Shown here: one piece after another, positions 49,720 to 59,255 of the stretch
How the letters are laid out: the number at the start of each line of letters is the position of its first letter
Position numbering within the stretch: position 1 is the stretch's first letter
Made by a program: the position numbers and the translations under genes
Assembly: GCF_002806975.1 (NCBI RefSeq)
Contig: NZ_NIHD01000002.1
Location: 186,001-250,000 of the forward strand
Direction of reading: 5' to 3'
Length of the DNA: 64,000 bases
Source of the DNA: Marinobacter aromaticivorans
GTDB taxonomy: Bacteria > Pseudomonadota > Gammaproteobacteria > Pseudomonadales > Oleiphilaceae
The notes under the pieces: generated by a model
Told to the model about the DNA's origin: nothing
Seen by the model: only the letters and a program-made list of their open reading frames with translations
Database searches by the model: none

Positions 49720-51462
49720 TCAAGCGGTTTTTTTCAGTACGGGCCGGCTACCACCAATGCCAGTGAGCGCCTGCCAGGCCTCATAAGTGCTGAGAAACAC
49801 CCGGCCACCTAGATGTGACAGCAGCTCAGTACTCTTCAGGCGATCCATAACGGGCCCTTTGACTTCAGAGAGGTGCAAGCGCACACCGGCATCCCGCAGG
49901 CGCTCGTTGATGGCTTCCAGGCTTTCCAGCGCGGAGGCGTCCACCAGGTTGACCGCCGGGCATACCAGCACCAGGTCTTTCAGTTCCGGCTCACTGATAG
50001 CCAGGTCCATCACTGTCTCCTCCAGAAAGCGTGCATTGGCAAAATACAGGCTTTCGTCAACACGCAAAAACGTGACCCTCGGGCACACTTCAACGTCGTG
50101 CCGCAGCACGTTACGAAAGTGTTCGGTTCCCGGAACCCGGCCCACAACGGCGCTGTGGGGCCGGCTGGTGCGGTACAGGAAGAGCCCGATGGAGAGGGCG
50201 ACACCGGCAATAATGCCCGCCTCCACGCTGTGCCCGAGAGTCAGAATGATGGTGGCCAGCATGGCACCGAAATCTGTCCGTGAATAACGCCAGGTGCGAC
50301 CCAGTGCCGGCAAATCAATCAGTGTTGCCACCGCAACAATAATGGTCGCTGCAAGTGTTGCCTGCGGGAGATAGGCAATGGCCGGAGTCAGGAACAGGGT
50401 TGCCAGGGCAATTCCGACCGCGGTATAGGCGCCTGCTGCCGGGGTTTCCGCACCGGCATCAAAGTTGACCACCGAGCGCGAGAAACCTCCGGTTACCGGC
50501 ATGCCACCGGAAAAACCGGCGCCAAGGTTGGCGGTTCCCAGGCCGATCAGTTCCTGGTCCGGATCTATGCGCTGGCGCCGTTTGGCTGCCAGAGTCTGGC
50601 CCACGGAAACGGACTCGACAAAACCCACAATGCTGATCAGCAAGGCGCTCACCGCCAGTTGCTGCCAAAGCTCCCAATCGAGTGCGGGCATAGTCAGTTC
50701 AGGAAGCCCCCGGGGCACCACCCCCACCAGGCGCACACCTTGGGTGTCGAGCCGCAGCTGCCAGGCAATCAGGGTAGTCACCAGCACAGCAAGTATTGGC
50801 GCCGTTTTAGTGATGATATCCGCAGAACGGGCGCCCAGGCCCCAGCGCATCATGAGGGATTTCAAATACTTCCGGGAAAACACCAGGAACAGAAGTGCAC
50901 CTGTGCCAATTGCCAGGGTCGGCAGGTTGGTGTCACCAATCGACTGCAGCAGGGACTGGCCGATGGTCAGAAGGTTATGCCCGGAAGCCTGCACGCCAAA
51001 AATATGCTTGAGCTGGCTGGCGGCAATCACAATTCCGGAAGCAGTAATAAAGCCGGAAATCACCGGGTGGCTGAGAAAGTTGGCGAGAAACCCCAGCCGC
51101 AGAATACCCATCAGGGTGAGCATAAGCCCCGACATAATTGCCAGCAGCACGGCTCCGGCGATGTATTCGGAACTTCCAGCCTCCGCCAGCGGCGCCAGTG
51201 CGGCAGCGGTCATCAGCGACGCCACCGCCACCGGGCCAACCGAAAGCGTTCTGCTGGTGCCAAAAATGGCGTAAATCACCAGGGGCAGAATACTGGCGTA
51301 CAGCCCCACGTGCGCAGGCAGGCCCGCCAGCAGCGCGTAGGCCAGGGATTGCGGAATGAGCATCACGGTTACTATAACCGCAGCCACCAGATCGCTGGTG
51401 GCCTGGCTACGGCTGTACTGTGGCGCCCACTGGAGAACAGGCAAATAACGCTTGAGGTTCAT
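49720..51462 (-). CDS. SulP-family anion transporter with STAS domain
   Basis: The 580-residue transporter has 10-14 membrane segments, the SulP signature AYALLAGLPAHVGLYASILPLVIYAIFGTS (about residues 42-71) and a C-terminal STAS domain (about 440-560, LRVDESLYFANARFLEE then LVCPAVNLVDASALESLEAI). These proteins carry sulfate, bicarbonate or other anions. It follows the metallohydrolase gene by seven bases. Linkage of a SulP carrier to a persulfide-dioxygenase-like enzyme suggests export of sulfite or sulfate made from sulfide. Confidence 0.93.
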   Translation of the reverse strand: MNLKRYLPVLQWAPQYSRSQATSDLVAAVIVTVMLIPQSLAYALLAGLPAHVGLYASILPLVIYAIFGTSRTLSVGPVAVASLMTAAALAPLAEAGSSEYIAGAVLLAIMSGLMLTLMGILRLGFLANFLSHPVISGFITASGIVIAASQLKHIFGVQASGHNLLTIGQSLLQSIGDTNLPTLAIGTGALLFLVFSRKYLKSLMMRWGLGARSADIITKTAPILAVLVTTLIAWQLRLDTQGVRLVGVVPRGLPELTMPALDWELWQQLAVSALLISIVGFVESVSVGQTLAAKRRQRIDPDQELIGLGTANLGAGFSGGMPVTGGFSRSVVNFDAGAETPAAGAYTAVGIALATLFLTPAIAYLPQATLAATIIVAVATLIDLPALGRTWRYSRTDFGAMLATIILTLGHSVEAGIIAGVALSIGLFLYRTSRPHSAVVGRVPGTEHFRNVLRHDVEVCPRVTFLRVDESLYFANARFLEETVMDLAISEPELKDLVLVCPAVNLVDASALESLEAINERLRDAGVRLHLSEVKGPVMDRLKSTELLSHLGGRVFLSTYEAWQALTGIGGSRPVLKKTA

Positions 51463-51469
51463 CCGGCAC

Positions 51470-52336
51470 TCAGAACAGGTTGACCGGAATTTTCAGATAA
51501 ACCTGGCCATTGTCCTCAGCCGGCGGCATCTCCCCTGCCCGCATGTTTACCTGTACAGATGGCAGAATCAGCCGGGGCATGTCCAGGGTTGCGTCGCGCT
51601 CGGTGCGCATCTTTACAAACTCTTCTTCGCTAACGCCATCGTGCACATGGATATTGGCCTCACGCTGCTCCGCCACGGTTGTCTGGTGCACATACTTATC
51701 CCGGCCCGGCGCCTTGTAGTCGTGGCACAGGAAAATACGGGTTTGCGCAGGCAGCGACAGCACCTTGCGGATCGACCGGTAGAGCTCACGGGCATCGCCA
51801 CCCGGGAAATCACAGCGTGCGGTTCCGTAATCCGGCATAAACAGGGTGTCGCCCACAAAGGCCGCATCACCGATCACATAGGTCAAACAGGCGGGAGTGT
51901 GGCCCGGCGTGTGCATTACACGGCATTCCAGGCCACCTATGGCAAAGGCATCGCCATCCTGGAAAAGGCGGTCAAACTGGCTGCCATCACGGGCAAATTC
52001 AGTACCCGCATTAAACGCTTTACCAAAAATCTCCTGGACATCCCGGATGTGTGCTCCAATCCCGGTTTTGCCTCCGAGTTTTTCATGGAGATAAGGCGCT
52101 GCGGACAAGTGATCCGCATGCACATGGGTTTCCAGAATCCACTCAACGTCCAGATTGTGTGACCGGACGTATTCGATGATCTCATCAGCCGAGCGCACAT
52201 CGGTCCTGCCTGCGGCGTAGTCAAAATCAAGCACCGAATCGAGAATGGCGCAGGCCTTGCTCTGTGGATCACGGACCACATAACTGAACGTATTGGTGGG
52301 CTCGTCAAAAAAATGCTGAACGATGGGGTTGAGCAT
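51470..52336 (-). CDS. Metallo-beta-lactamase-fold hydrolase, persulfide dioxygenase-like
   Basis: This 288-residue protein has the metal motif ETHVHADHLSAA (about residues 68-79), HTPGHTPACL (about 141-150), the bridging aspartate in VGDTLFMPDYGTARCDFPGG (about 161-180) and the last histidine in FLCHDY (about 200). The sequence resembles Blh/ETHE1-like persulfide dioxygenases and glyoxalase II relatives. I chose the ATG at 52336 since GGAGG is eight bases upstream. It pairs with SulP, and the two resemble a sulfide-detoxification operon. No BigR-like regulator is adjacent. Confidence 0.85.
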   Translation of the reverse strand: MLNPIVQHFFDEPTNTFSYVVRDPQSKACAILDSVLDFDYAAGRTDVRSADEIIEYVRSHNLDVEWILETHVHADHLSAAPYLHEKLGGKTGIGAHIRDVQEIFGKAFNAGTEFARDGSQFDRLFQDGDAFAIGGLECRVMHTPGHTPACLTYVIGDAAFVGDTLFMPDYGTARCDFPGGDARELYRSIRKVLSLPAQTRIFLCHDYKAPGRDKYVHQTTVAEQREANIHVHDGVSEEEFVKMRTERDATLDMPRLILPSVQVNMRAGEMPPAEDNGQVYLKIPVNLF

Positions 52337-52420
52337 GATCGTCACCTCCGTCAGAGTGGAGCCTTAAAAATTAATTCTAAGGATATACCAAAACGGAATA
52401 TTAGGTGAAATTCTCTTTAT

Positions 52421-53929
52421 TTATATGCGCGATACCCCTGATGCATCCACAAGACAGTCACGCCCTTCCTGTTTTGCCTGGTACAGCCGGTCATCCGCCA
52501 ACCGGATAAGCAGGTCCGGTGAGGACGGAACATCACCCAGTTCCGCGATCGCGGCAATGCCCGCACTGACCGTCAGTGGCAAAGTAGTGCCTTCAAAAAT
52601 AAAACCCTGGTCGCGTACTGCGCGGATAATACGCCCGACCGTACATTTTACATCCGCCTGGCTGACACCACTGAATGCAACCACAAACTCCTCACCGCCG
52701 AATCGCGCCACCACATCGGTCTCTCGGGTTTGCTCCAGAAGAATGTCGGCAAACTTGCGCAGGCAGACATCCCCTCCAAGGTGTCCTATGGAGTCGTTAA
52801 TGCGCTTGAACCGATCCAGATCGAACATCGCCAGCGTAAAATTTTCGCCGTAACGGCTGGCGCGGCCCAGCATCTCATCGAGCCGTGGCATCAGATAGCG
52901 GCGGTTGTGCAGAGTGGTCAAAGGATCGCGGATGGACTGGTTAAGAAGCTCCGTCTCCAGCCGGTTACGCTCAAAAGCTCCGGAGAGCAGGCCGGATACG
53001 ATAATCAGAAGATCTGCCTGATCCTCACGCCAGGTGCGTTTGCGGTTCGAGTCCACTCCAAAGAAACCGGTAACCTTGCCTCTGACACGCACCGGCACAC
53101 AGCACATGGAACAGACACCCTGCTGCTCCAGCATGCTACGCTCCGGGCCCGCAGGTATCTGTTCGATTTCTTCAATAAAAATGACCCGGTTGCCGATCAC
53201 CATCTCATCGATCTTGCCTTGCCACCACTCGAAATCGTCCGTTGGTATGTCGCGCTGACTTTCGATAAGAGATGGCACACCGTCTGCGCACCATTCGTGG
53301 GTGTTATCCATAACACGACCGTCCGCTGAAAACTCATACAGGTAGGCGCGATCGACCCCGAAAAAGCTGCCAATCGCCCTCAGCAACTCGTTAATACTCT
53401 GGTCCATGGTGCCAAAACCCAGGTTGATAAACCCGGTAGAAAGCCTGGCGATCAGTTTCTGGAAATCTGCCTGGAAAGCCGACTCAGCCTCACGCTCTCT
53501 GAGCGTGTTTTCAAGTTCTTTGTAGTGCTGGATACTGTGAAACTGGCCATACCAGATGGTGCTTCCATCGGCCTGACGCTCGGGCGTAGCGTTGACTTCA
53601 AACCACTCATAATGACCGGCGCTCACTCGCAGTCTTGCCTGATATTGCCAGGATTTCAGCGATTGAACGGATTCTTCAATACTGGAGCCAACACCGTTGC
53701 TGTCCTCCGGGTGTACCGTTGCAAACAGCGCATCGGCGTTTTTGTGCAAAGTATCGGGATCTAACCCCAGAATGCCATGCACCTGCTCGCTGACAAACAG
53801 AAACCTGTGGGTCTCTCTGTCGGCGCTCAACCAATAGATGTAGAGAACACCGGAAATGCCCGAAGCCAGCTTTCTGAAAAAGTAATCAGAGCCGGTAAAA
53901 CTTGGCCCCAGACCGGACTTTTTTGTCAT
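52421..53929 (-). CDS. PAS-GAF-GGDEF diguanylate cyclase
   Basis: The 502-residue protein carries a PAS domain (about residues 20-140), a GAF domain (about 165-320, with CCVPVRVRGKVTGFFGVD near its end) and a C-terminal GGDEF domain with an active GGEEF motif (FGGEEFVVAF, about residue 435). It should make cyclic-di-GMP in response to a small-molecule or redox signal. No transmembrane segment is apparent. I chose the ATG at 53929, with GGGGA upstream, over an in-frame ATG at 53992. Confidence 0.92.
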   Translation of the reverse strand: MTKKSGLGPSFTGSDYFFRKLASGISGVLYIYWLSADRETHRFLFVSEQVHGILGLDPDTLHKNADALFATVHPEDSNGVGSSIEESVQSLKSWQYQARLRVSAGHYEWFEVNATPERQADGSTIWYGQFHSIQHYKELENTLREREAESAFQADFQKLIARLSTGFINLGFGTMDQSINELLRAIGSFFGVDRAYLYEFSADGRVMDNTHEWCADGVPSLIESQRDIPTDDFEWWQGKIDEMVIGNRVIFIEEIEQIPAGPERSMLEQQGVCSMCCVPVRVRGKVTGFFGVDSNRKRTWREDQADLLIIVSGLLSGAFERNRLETELLNQSIRDPLTTLHNRRYLMPRLDEMLGRASRYGENFTLAMFDLDRFKRINDSIGHLGGDVCLRKFADILLEQTRETDVVARFGGEEFVVAFSGVSQADVKCTVGRIIRAVRDQGFIFEGTTLPLTVSAGIAAIAELGDVPSSPDLLIRLADDRLYQAKQEGRDCLVDASGVSRI

Positions 53930-54165
53930 GAACTGTTCCCCTTCCGGGCATGTATCATGTGTGCTCAACAAAAGTGTAGCCCACCGGGCCATGTGCAGCT
54001 ATTTCCCGGCCTTCTGTGTTCATTCGCATCAGAGCGGCATTTGGATGAACCTCTGTAGGTAACTGATTAAGCCGGACTATAGTCTTAATTAGAATATGCT
54101 TATTTCATTAAGTGAATTACGCAACTACAGGGTAGAGTTGTCAGTAACCTCAAAGGAGCTCCACC

Positions 54166-54942
54166 ATGAACCCGGACACCATGCATTCCGGCAACAGAAT
54201 CACCCGTGAATGGCAGGCTTTCTGGCTGGCCGTTGGCTTTCTCACCCGCATCCCCATGCTGGTGCGCATCGACTACTCCCAGAAGTTGATGAACCAGTGC
54301 AGCATGTACTTTCCACTCGTAGGCCTGCTGCTGGGTGCCCTGTATGCCGGGCTGTTCGCCCTTCTCAGCCTGGCCTGGAGCCCGCTGGTCTGTGTCCTGC
54401 TGGTTATGTGTTTTCACCTGTTCATTACCGGCGCTTTTCATGAAGACGGTCTTGCCGACAGCGTGGATGCACTGGGTGGTGGCTATACCGTTGAGAAGCG
54501 TCTGGAAATCATGAAGGACAGCCGCATCGGTACCTACGGCACTGTGGCACTGGTGCTGGCTCTCGGCCTGAAAGCAGCGCTGTTGGTGGATGCCCGGAGT
54601 ATCTGGCTGGCGCTGCTGCTTGCCCCTGCCCTCAGCCGCCTGGCACCGCTTCTGCTAATGGCCTGGCTGCCCTATGTGACCGATCCGGACAAAAGCAAAA
54701 GCAAGCCGGTGGCAGACGGCTTCTCGCGCAAGCGCCTGCTTGTCAGCATTGCGTTTAGTGCCGCAACAGCCCTGGTTTTCAGCCCCTGGCTGCCGGGATT
54801 GTTGCCGGTTGCCGTAATGGCAACTGTGGCGGTAGTACTGATTTGGGGCTGGTATCTGAGAAAAAACCTGAATGGCTACACCGGTGACACCTTGGGTGCC
54901 AGTGTGGTGTTTTGTGAGCTGGCCCTGCTGCTGGGAATGTAA
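54166..54942 (+). CDS. cobS: Adenosylcobinamide-GDP ribazoletransferase
   Basis: This 258-residue inner-membrane enzyme joins alpha-ribazole to adenosylcobinamide-GDP to finish cobalamin. It shows the conserved FLTRIPM (about residues 25-31), the metal/substrate motif FHEDGLADSVDALGGG (about 91-106) and MKDSRIGTYGTVALVL (about 116-131), with six to seven membrane helices. A strong AAAGGAG ribosome site precedes the ATG. No other cob gene is adjacent, and the 236 bases upstream (shared with the divergent GGDEF gene) show no B12-riboswitch signature. Confidence 0.95.
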   Translation: MNPDTMHSGNRITREWQAFWLAVGFLTRIPMLVRIDYSQKLMNQCSMYFPLVGLLLGALYAGLFALLSLAWSPLVCVLLVMCFHLFITGAFHEDGLADSVDALGGGYTVEKRLEIMKDSRIGTYGTVALVLALGLKAALLVDARSIWLALLLAPALSRLAPLLLMAWLPYVTDPDKSKSKPVADGFSRKRLLVSIAFSAATALVFSPWLPGLLPVAVMATVAVVLIWGWYLRKNLNGYTGDTLGASVVFCELALLLGM

Positions 54943-54967
54943 GTGCCCGGCAGCAGGTTGCGATAGT

Positions 54968-55528
54968 TCAGCGGTTGATGCGGGATATTTTGGTGCCTTC
55001 AATACTCAACCCGGCCATCAGACCCTGCTGGCTGAAGATAAACGCATAGGCATCGTTTTTAAGCGAGGAGGTTGACAGGTTTTTCGCCACGCCTTCGTCA
55101 ACCAGCACCACCGTCGGGCCGACACCAATTTCCCAGCCTTTCGATTTTTCCAGGTAGGACACCGCCTCATCCGTCATCAGAAAGACTGCGTAGGCATAGG
55201 ACTGAGCCCCTGCCTGCAACCCCCAGGAGCCAGTGACAGAATTGTAGTAGTCCGTCACTTCCGAGTCTTTCAGCAAAACGCCTTCGCCGTAGCTGCCGCC
55301 AAATACCAGTCCGGCTTTAACAATATTGGGGAACACCAGTATGGCCTTGGCATCGCGGGACAACGTTTCTGCAACGGGATGGGATTTGTAGAGAGTGTCC
55401 AGCGCTTGCCTGGCATTGCGTTCGAGATCTTCCGCGCTTGCAGCCATTGCCTGGCTTGTGCCTGTGATCGCCAGAATCGACGTCAGCGCAAGTACAACTC
55501 CGAGAAACCTGTTATGTAGTGCGTTCAT
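54968..55528 (-). CDS. SYLF-domain (YSC84-like) secreted lipid-binding protein
   Basis: The 186-residue protein has a signal peptide (GVVLALTSILAITGTSQAMA, cleavage near residue 30) and a SYLF/YSC84 domain: AKAILVFPNIVKAGLVFGGSYGEGVL (about residues 60-85) and GVGPTVVLVDEGVAKN. The family binds phosphoinositides in eukaryotes, and the bacterial role is unclear; possibly outer-membrane or periplasmic lipid binding. The ATG at 55528 has AGGAGG eight bases upstream. It is convergent with cobS. Confidence 0.9.
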   Translation of the reverse strand: MNALHNRFLGVVLALTSILAITGTSQAMAASAEDLERNARQALDTLYKSHPVAETLSRDAKAILVFPNIVKAGLVFGGSYGEGVLLKDSEVTDYYNSVTGSWGLQAGAQSYAYAVFLMTDEAVSYLEKSKGWEIGVGPTVVLVDEGVAKNLSTSSLKNDAYAFIFSQQGLMAGLSIEGTKISRINR

Positions 55529-55613
55529 GACACAGCCCTCCTGCTCGTTCACCCGACTATAAATCAGCTGGGCAAAAAATGACCATTACGTCTATGACAT
55601 GCAGCGTTCAGGT

Positions 55614-56282
55614 TCAACTGTCCGCCGCGCAAGAGACAATCCGCGAAAGATGACTGTAGGGCATACCCGTTTCCTTATGCCAGGTGTTGAACGCGTCTTG
55701 CGCCTGCTGCAGGCCCCTTTTGCTGCCTGGGGCTGCATCCAGCAGTTCTGCATGGCGCAAAACCGCTACCACGTCGCCCGACAGAATAAACCCGTCCCAG
55801 CCCACACGGCGCAGGAAGTACTGCGCGCTGGTACCACCCAGCCGTGACCCGTTGCGCTTGAGCCAAAGCAACAGGCCCGCCTGATCCTCGTACGGCCACT
55901 GTTTCAGGAAAGCGCCAAAGCTGCCGTATTCCCGCGCCGCATCCATAATCATACGGGCGTTGTCAGGTACCGTGCGGATTTTCTGCATGTTACGAACAAT
56001 GCGCTCATCCTGGGCCAGTGCCTCCAGAACCTCCGGCGATACCTGCTGCCAGTAGGCGGGCACAAACCCGTGGAACGCAGCTTCGAAACCCGGCCATTTA
56101 TTGTCAATAACCCGCCACACAAAGCCCGCCTTGAACACGCAGCGGGTGATTTCCGAAAGGTAGCGGTCGTCCGTTAACGCCGCCAGCGCATCGGAAGGAG
56201 GCAATGTGGGCAAGAGGGCGTTCAGCCCTTCAACGCCGCCTTTACGGGCAATGGCACGTTCGTGAATCTTTGAAAAACTCAT
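55614..56282 (-). CDS. tag: DNA-3-methyladenine glycosylase I
   Basis: This 222-residue protein is in the Tag family of base-excision repair glycosylases. Features include SFSKIHERAIARKGG (N-terminus), SEITRCVFKAGFVWRVIDNKWPGFEAAF (about residues 43-70), and the final catalytic-domain region WLKRNGSRLGGTSAQYFLRRVGWDGFILSGDV. It lacks the classical Tag zinc-binding cysteines that E. coli has at both termini, so it is a divergent, probably zinc-free member. It removes alkylated adenines from DNA. Confidence 0.83.
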   Translation of the reverse strand: MSFSKIHERAIARKGGVEGLNALLPTLPPSDALAALTDDRYLSEITRCVFKAGFVWRVIDNKWPGFEAAFHGFVPAYWQQVSPEVLEALAQDERIVRNMQKIRTVPDNARMIMDAAREYGSFGAFLKQWPYEDQAGLLLWLKRNGSRLGGTSAQYFLRRVGWDGFILSGDVVAVLRHAELLDAAPGSKRGLQQAQDAFNTWHKETGMPYSHLSRIVSCAADS

Positions 56283-56428
56283 AGCTTCTCATCGCTGACT
56301 TAGTAAGGGATAGCCGAAGTTTTATATCGCTTTCGTATTAATAGTGACCTGACTCAAACATTCTTCTCACATCTCTACTACCTTGGGGGTTAACGATCCG
56401 GAAATCGTGCTCACTCCTGGCTGGTCAC

Positions 56429-56441
56429 GAACAAATTGTTC
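56429..56441. promoter_or_regulatory. Palindrome upstream of the arc operon
   Basis: GAACAA-A-TTGTTC is a perfect inverted repeat with six-base arms, 68 bases before the arcD start. It could be an operator for a regulator of arginine use. It does not match the FNR/ANR site or an ArgR box clearly. Confidence 0.3.
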
Positions 56442-56508
56442 TCAGCCGGAGCCGAGTCCCTTAATTAGGTCTGCATACACTGCCTGTGCGGATAAAAGGA
56501 GATGCGCT

Positions 56509-57993
56509 GTGAATGATAAAACCCCATCCCCGGAAACCTCTTCTGGCAATACGCCAGAGAACTCACACAATGATCCGGAACAGGATCTGGCAACGCGGTT
56601 CCCCACCGCCTATACCATTCTGTTTCTGCTGATTATCCTGGTTGCAGCCCTGACCTGGATTATACCAGCCGGCCAGTACGACCGCGCCATGAACGAGGAA
56701 GTCGGGCGTGAGGTGGCCGTGCCTGGCACCTACCAGACGGTTGACCCCAACCCTCAGGGTTTCATGGAGATTATGCTGGCGCCCACGGCCGGATTTTATG
56801 ATCCGGACAGTTATGTGGCCAACGCCATTGATGTTGCCCTGTTCGTGCTTTTCCTGGGTGGCTTTCTCGGCGTAATGAACGCTACGGGGGCCATTGATAC
56901 CGGGATACGCAGCGCCATGCGGCACCTCAAGGGCCATGAAATCTGGATGATCCCGATACTGATGTCCCTGTTTGCCATTGGCGGCACAACCTATGGCATG
57001 GCCGAGGAGACCCTGGCTTTCTATGCCATTCTGATCCCCGTTATGATGGCCGCGGGATACGATGTCATTACCGGGGTAGCCATTATCCTGATCGGAGCCG
57101 GCATTGGTGTTCTGGGCTCCACCATCAATCCGTTTGCCACGGTTATTGCTGCCAACGCGGCTCAAATCCCGTTTACGGACGGTATTGTGGTGCGCTTTAT
57201 CCTGCTCATTGGCGGCCTATTAATCTGCTCTGCCTACGTTATGCGTTACGCCGTTCGTGTAAAAGCGGACCCCTCCCGCTCCGTTGTCTCCAAACAGTGG
57301 GATGCGCACCGCAGGCTCTTCCTGGGTAAACATGCCGATGAAGTCGAGGCTTCTACTCTCAACAGAACGCAGATTGTTGCCCTTCTGATCTTCGCTGTCA
57401 CCTTTGCGGTCATGATCTGGGGCGTTTCGTCACAGGGCTGGTGGATGGCTCGCATGGGCGCGCTGTTTTTTGGTGCGGCTATTGTGATCGGTATCATTGC
57501 CCGCCTTGGCGAGAAAAAGCTCACCGGCAGCTTTGTAGATGGCGCCAGGGATCTCCTCGGCGTTGCTCTGGTCGTTGGGCTGGCCCGGGGCATTGTGGTG
57601 ATCATGGATCAGGGCATGATTGCAGACACCATTCTGCACAGTGCCGAAACATCCCTCGGTGGCCTGCCCGAACTGGCGTTTATCAACCTGATGTTCTGGA
57701 TTGAGGTAGGCATGAGCTTCTTTGTGCCATCGTCATCCGGGCTGGCGGTTCTGTCCATGCCGATTCTCGCCCCCCTTGCCGATTTCGCCAACGTAGGGCG
57801 CGACCTTGTGGTTACCGCCTACCAGTCTGCCAACGGCCTGGTGAACCTGATCAACCCGACCTTTGCCGTAGTGGTCGGTGGCCTGGCGATTGGCCGGGTT
57901 TCATACGACCGCTGGATCGCGTTCATCTGGCCTTTGCTGCTGATCCTCACCATCTTCATTTCCGTGGTTATCAGCGCAGCTGCACTTATTTAA
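56509..57993 (+). CDS. arcD: YfcC/ArcD-family arginine-ornithine antiporter
   Basis: The 494-residue membrane protein has about twelve helices and matches the YfcC family (basic amino acid antiporters, C4-dicarboxylate-carrier fold): FPTAYTILFLLIILVAALTWIIPAGQYDR near residue 30, GGTTYGMAEETLAFY (about 161) and FFVPSSSGLAVLSMPILAPL (about 404-423). In the arginine deiminase pathway it should exchange arginine for ornithine. I chose the GTG at 56509, with AAGGAG seven bases upstream; an earlier frame from 56383 is not conserved. It precedes arcA by 14 bases. Confidence 0.9.
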   Translation: MNDKTPSPETSSGNTPENSHNDPEQDLATRFPTAYTILFLLIILVAALTWIIPAGQYDRAMNEEVGREVAVPGTYQTVDPNPQGFMEIMLAPTAGFYDPDSYVANAIDVALFVLFLGGFLGVMNATGAIDTGIRSAMRHLKGHEIWMIPILMSLFAIGGTTYGMAEETLAFYAILIPVMMAAGYDVITGVAIILIGAGIGVLGSTINPFATVIAANAAQIPFTDGIVVRFILLIGGLLICSAYVMRYAVRVKADPSRSVVSKQWDAHRRLFLGKHADEVEASTLNRTQIVALLIFAVTFAVMIWGVSSQGWWMARMGALFFGAAIVIGIIARLGEKKLTGSFVDGARDLLGVALVVGLARGIVVIMDQGMIADTILHSAETSLGGLPELAFINLMFWIEVGMSFFVPSSSGLAVLSMPILAPLADFANVGRDLVVTAYQSANGLVNLINPTFAVVVGGLAIGRVSYDRWIAFIWPLLLILTIFISVVISAAALI

Positions 57994-58007
57994 CGGAGGA
58001 TTGAACC

Positions 58008-59237
58008 ATGTCTGAACACAAGCTTGGAGTACATTCCGAAACCGGAAAACTGCGGCAAGTGGTTGTATGCCGCCCTGGCCTTGCTCACCGCAGGCTGACC
58101 CCGTCCAACTGTGACGCCCTGTTATTTGACGACGTATTCTGGGTCAAACAGGCCCAGAAAGATCACGATGTGTTTGTGAACGTGATGCGGGACCGGGGTG
58201 TCGAGGTGCTGGATGTCAACGAGCTATTGGCTGAAACCCTGGACATTCCGCAAGCCCGCAAGTGGATTCTTGATCACCGGATTACCTGGAACGACATTGG
58301 TGTCGGCATGATTTCCGACCTTCGTGCCTGGATGGACGAACTGCCGGGCAGCAAGCTCTCGGAATACCTGATTGGCGGCCTTGAAGTGGGTGATCTGCCA
58401 TTTGACCCAACCGGACTTTTCGGCAACCACCTTGGCCACTATGGATTTGTGCTGCCGCCACTACCAAACTATCTGTTCACCCGGGACAACAGCTCCTGGA
58501 TCTACGAAGGCGTTACCCTGAACCCCATGTACTGGGCGGCACGCCAGCCGGAAACCCTGCTGATGGCCGGCGTCTACAAATACCACCCGAAATTCGCTGG
58601 CAAGGTGGATGTGCTCTGGGGTGACCCCACCCAGAACCACGGCCTTGCCACGCTTGAAGGCGGCGATGTCATGCCCGTAGGCAACGGCACTGTGCTTGTG
58701 GGCATGGGCGAGCGCTCATCACCCCAGGCCGTCGGGCAGTTGGCTAACGCCCTATTCGAAAAAGGCACTGCGGAACGGGTCATCGCCTGCCAGATCCCCA
58801 AAACCCGTGCAGCCATGCATCTGGACACCATCTTTACTTTCTGCGGCGGCAACGTGGTTACCGCCTTTAAAGAAATGGCCGACGAGCTGATTTGCTACGA
58901 CTTGCGCCCCGGTGAAGGCAAAAAGCACCTGTCTTTCCGCCAGGACCCCCGGCCCTTTTTTAATGTGGTGGCTGACGTTCTTGGCTACAAATCCCTCGAG
59001 GTTGTACCGACCGGCGGTGATAACCCGGCCGAGCGGGAACGGGAGCAGTGGAACGATGGCAACAACGTGCTGGCTTTGAGCCCCGGGGTGGTCATCGGTT
59101 ACGACCGCAACGACGACACCAACGCCGCACTGGAAGCAGCAGGCATTGAAGTGCTGGCCATTCCCGGCGCCGAACTGGGCCGTGGCCGTGGCGGCGGGCG
59201 TTGCATGAGCTGCCCCACAATGCGTGACCCCGTCTGA
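58008..59237 (+). CDS. arcA: Arginine deiminase
   Basis: The 409-residue enzyme hydrolyses arginine to citrulline and ammonia. The catalytic triad elements are visible: Asp in [13 protein letters not shown] (about residue 163), His in [10 protein letters not shown] (about 270) and the nucleophilic cysteine in GGGRCMSCP (about residue 400, close to the C-terminus). It begins with [19 protein letters not shown], typical of the family. A GGAGG ribosome site precedes the ATG. It lies between arcD (14 bases) and arcB (18 bases). Confidence 0.97.
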   Translation: MSEHKLGVHSETGKLRQVVVCRPGLAHRRLTPSNCDALLFDDVFWVKQAQKDHDVFVNVMRDRGVEVLDVNELLAETLDIPQARKWILDHRITWNDIGVGMISDLRAWMDELPGSKLSEYLIGGLEVGDLPFDPTGLFGNHLGHYGFVLPPLPNYLFTRDNSSWIYEGVTLNPMYWAARQPETLLMAGVYKYHPKFAGKVDVLWGDPTQNHGLATLEGGDVMPVGNGTVLVGMGERSSPQAVGQLANALFEKGTAERVIACQIPKTRAAMHLDTIFTFCGGNVVTAFKEMADELICYDLRPGEGKKHLSFRQDPRPFFNVVADVLGYKSLEVVPTGGDNPAEREREQWNDGNNVLALSPGVVIGYDRNDDTNAALEAAGIEVLAIPGAELGRGRGGGRCMSCPTMRDPV

Positions 59238-59255
59238 CCGGAGAGGATAAAGACC

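Noticed and set aside
53930..54165. Possible cobalamin riboswitch before cobS
   Set aside because: The region is short and shows no B12-box-like conserved segment or the expected long structured leader.
56283..56508. FNR/ANR site before the arc operon
   Set aside because: No TTGAT-N4-ATCAA or near match is present in this stretch, even though anaerobic control would be expected.
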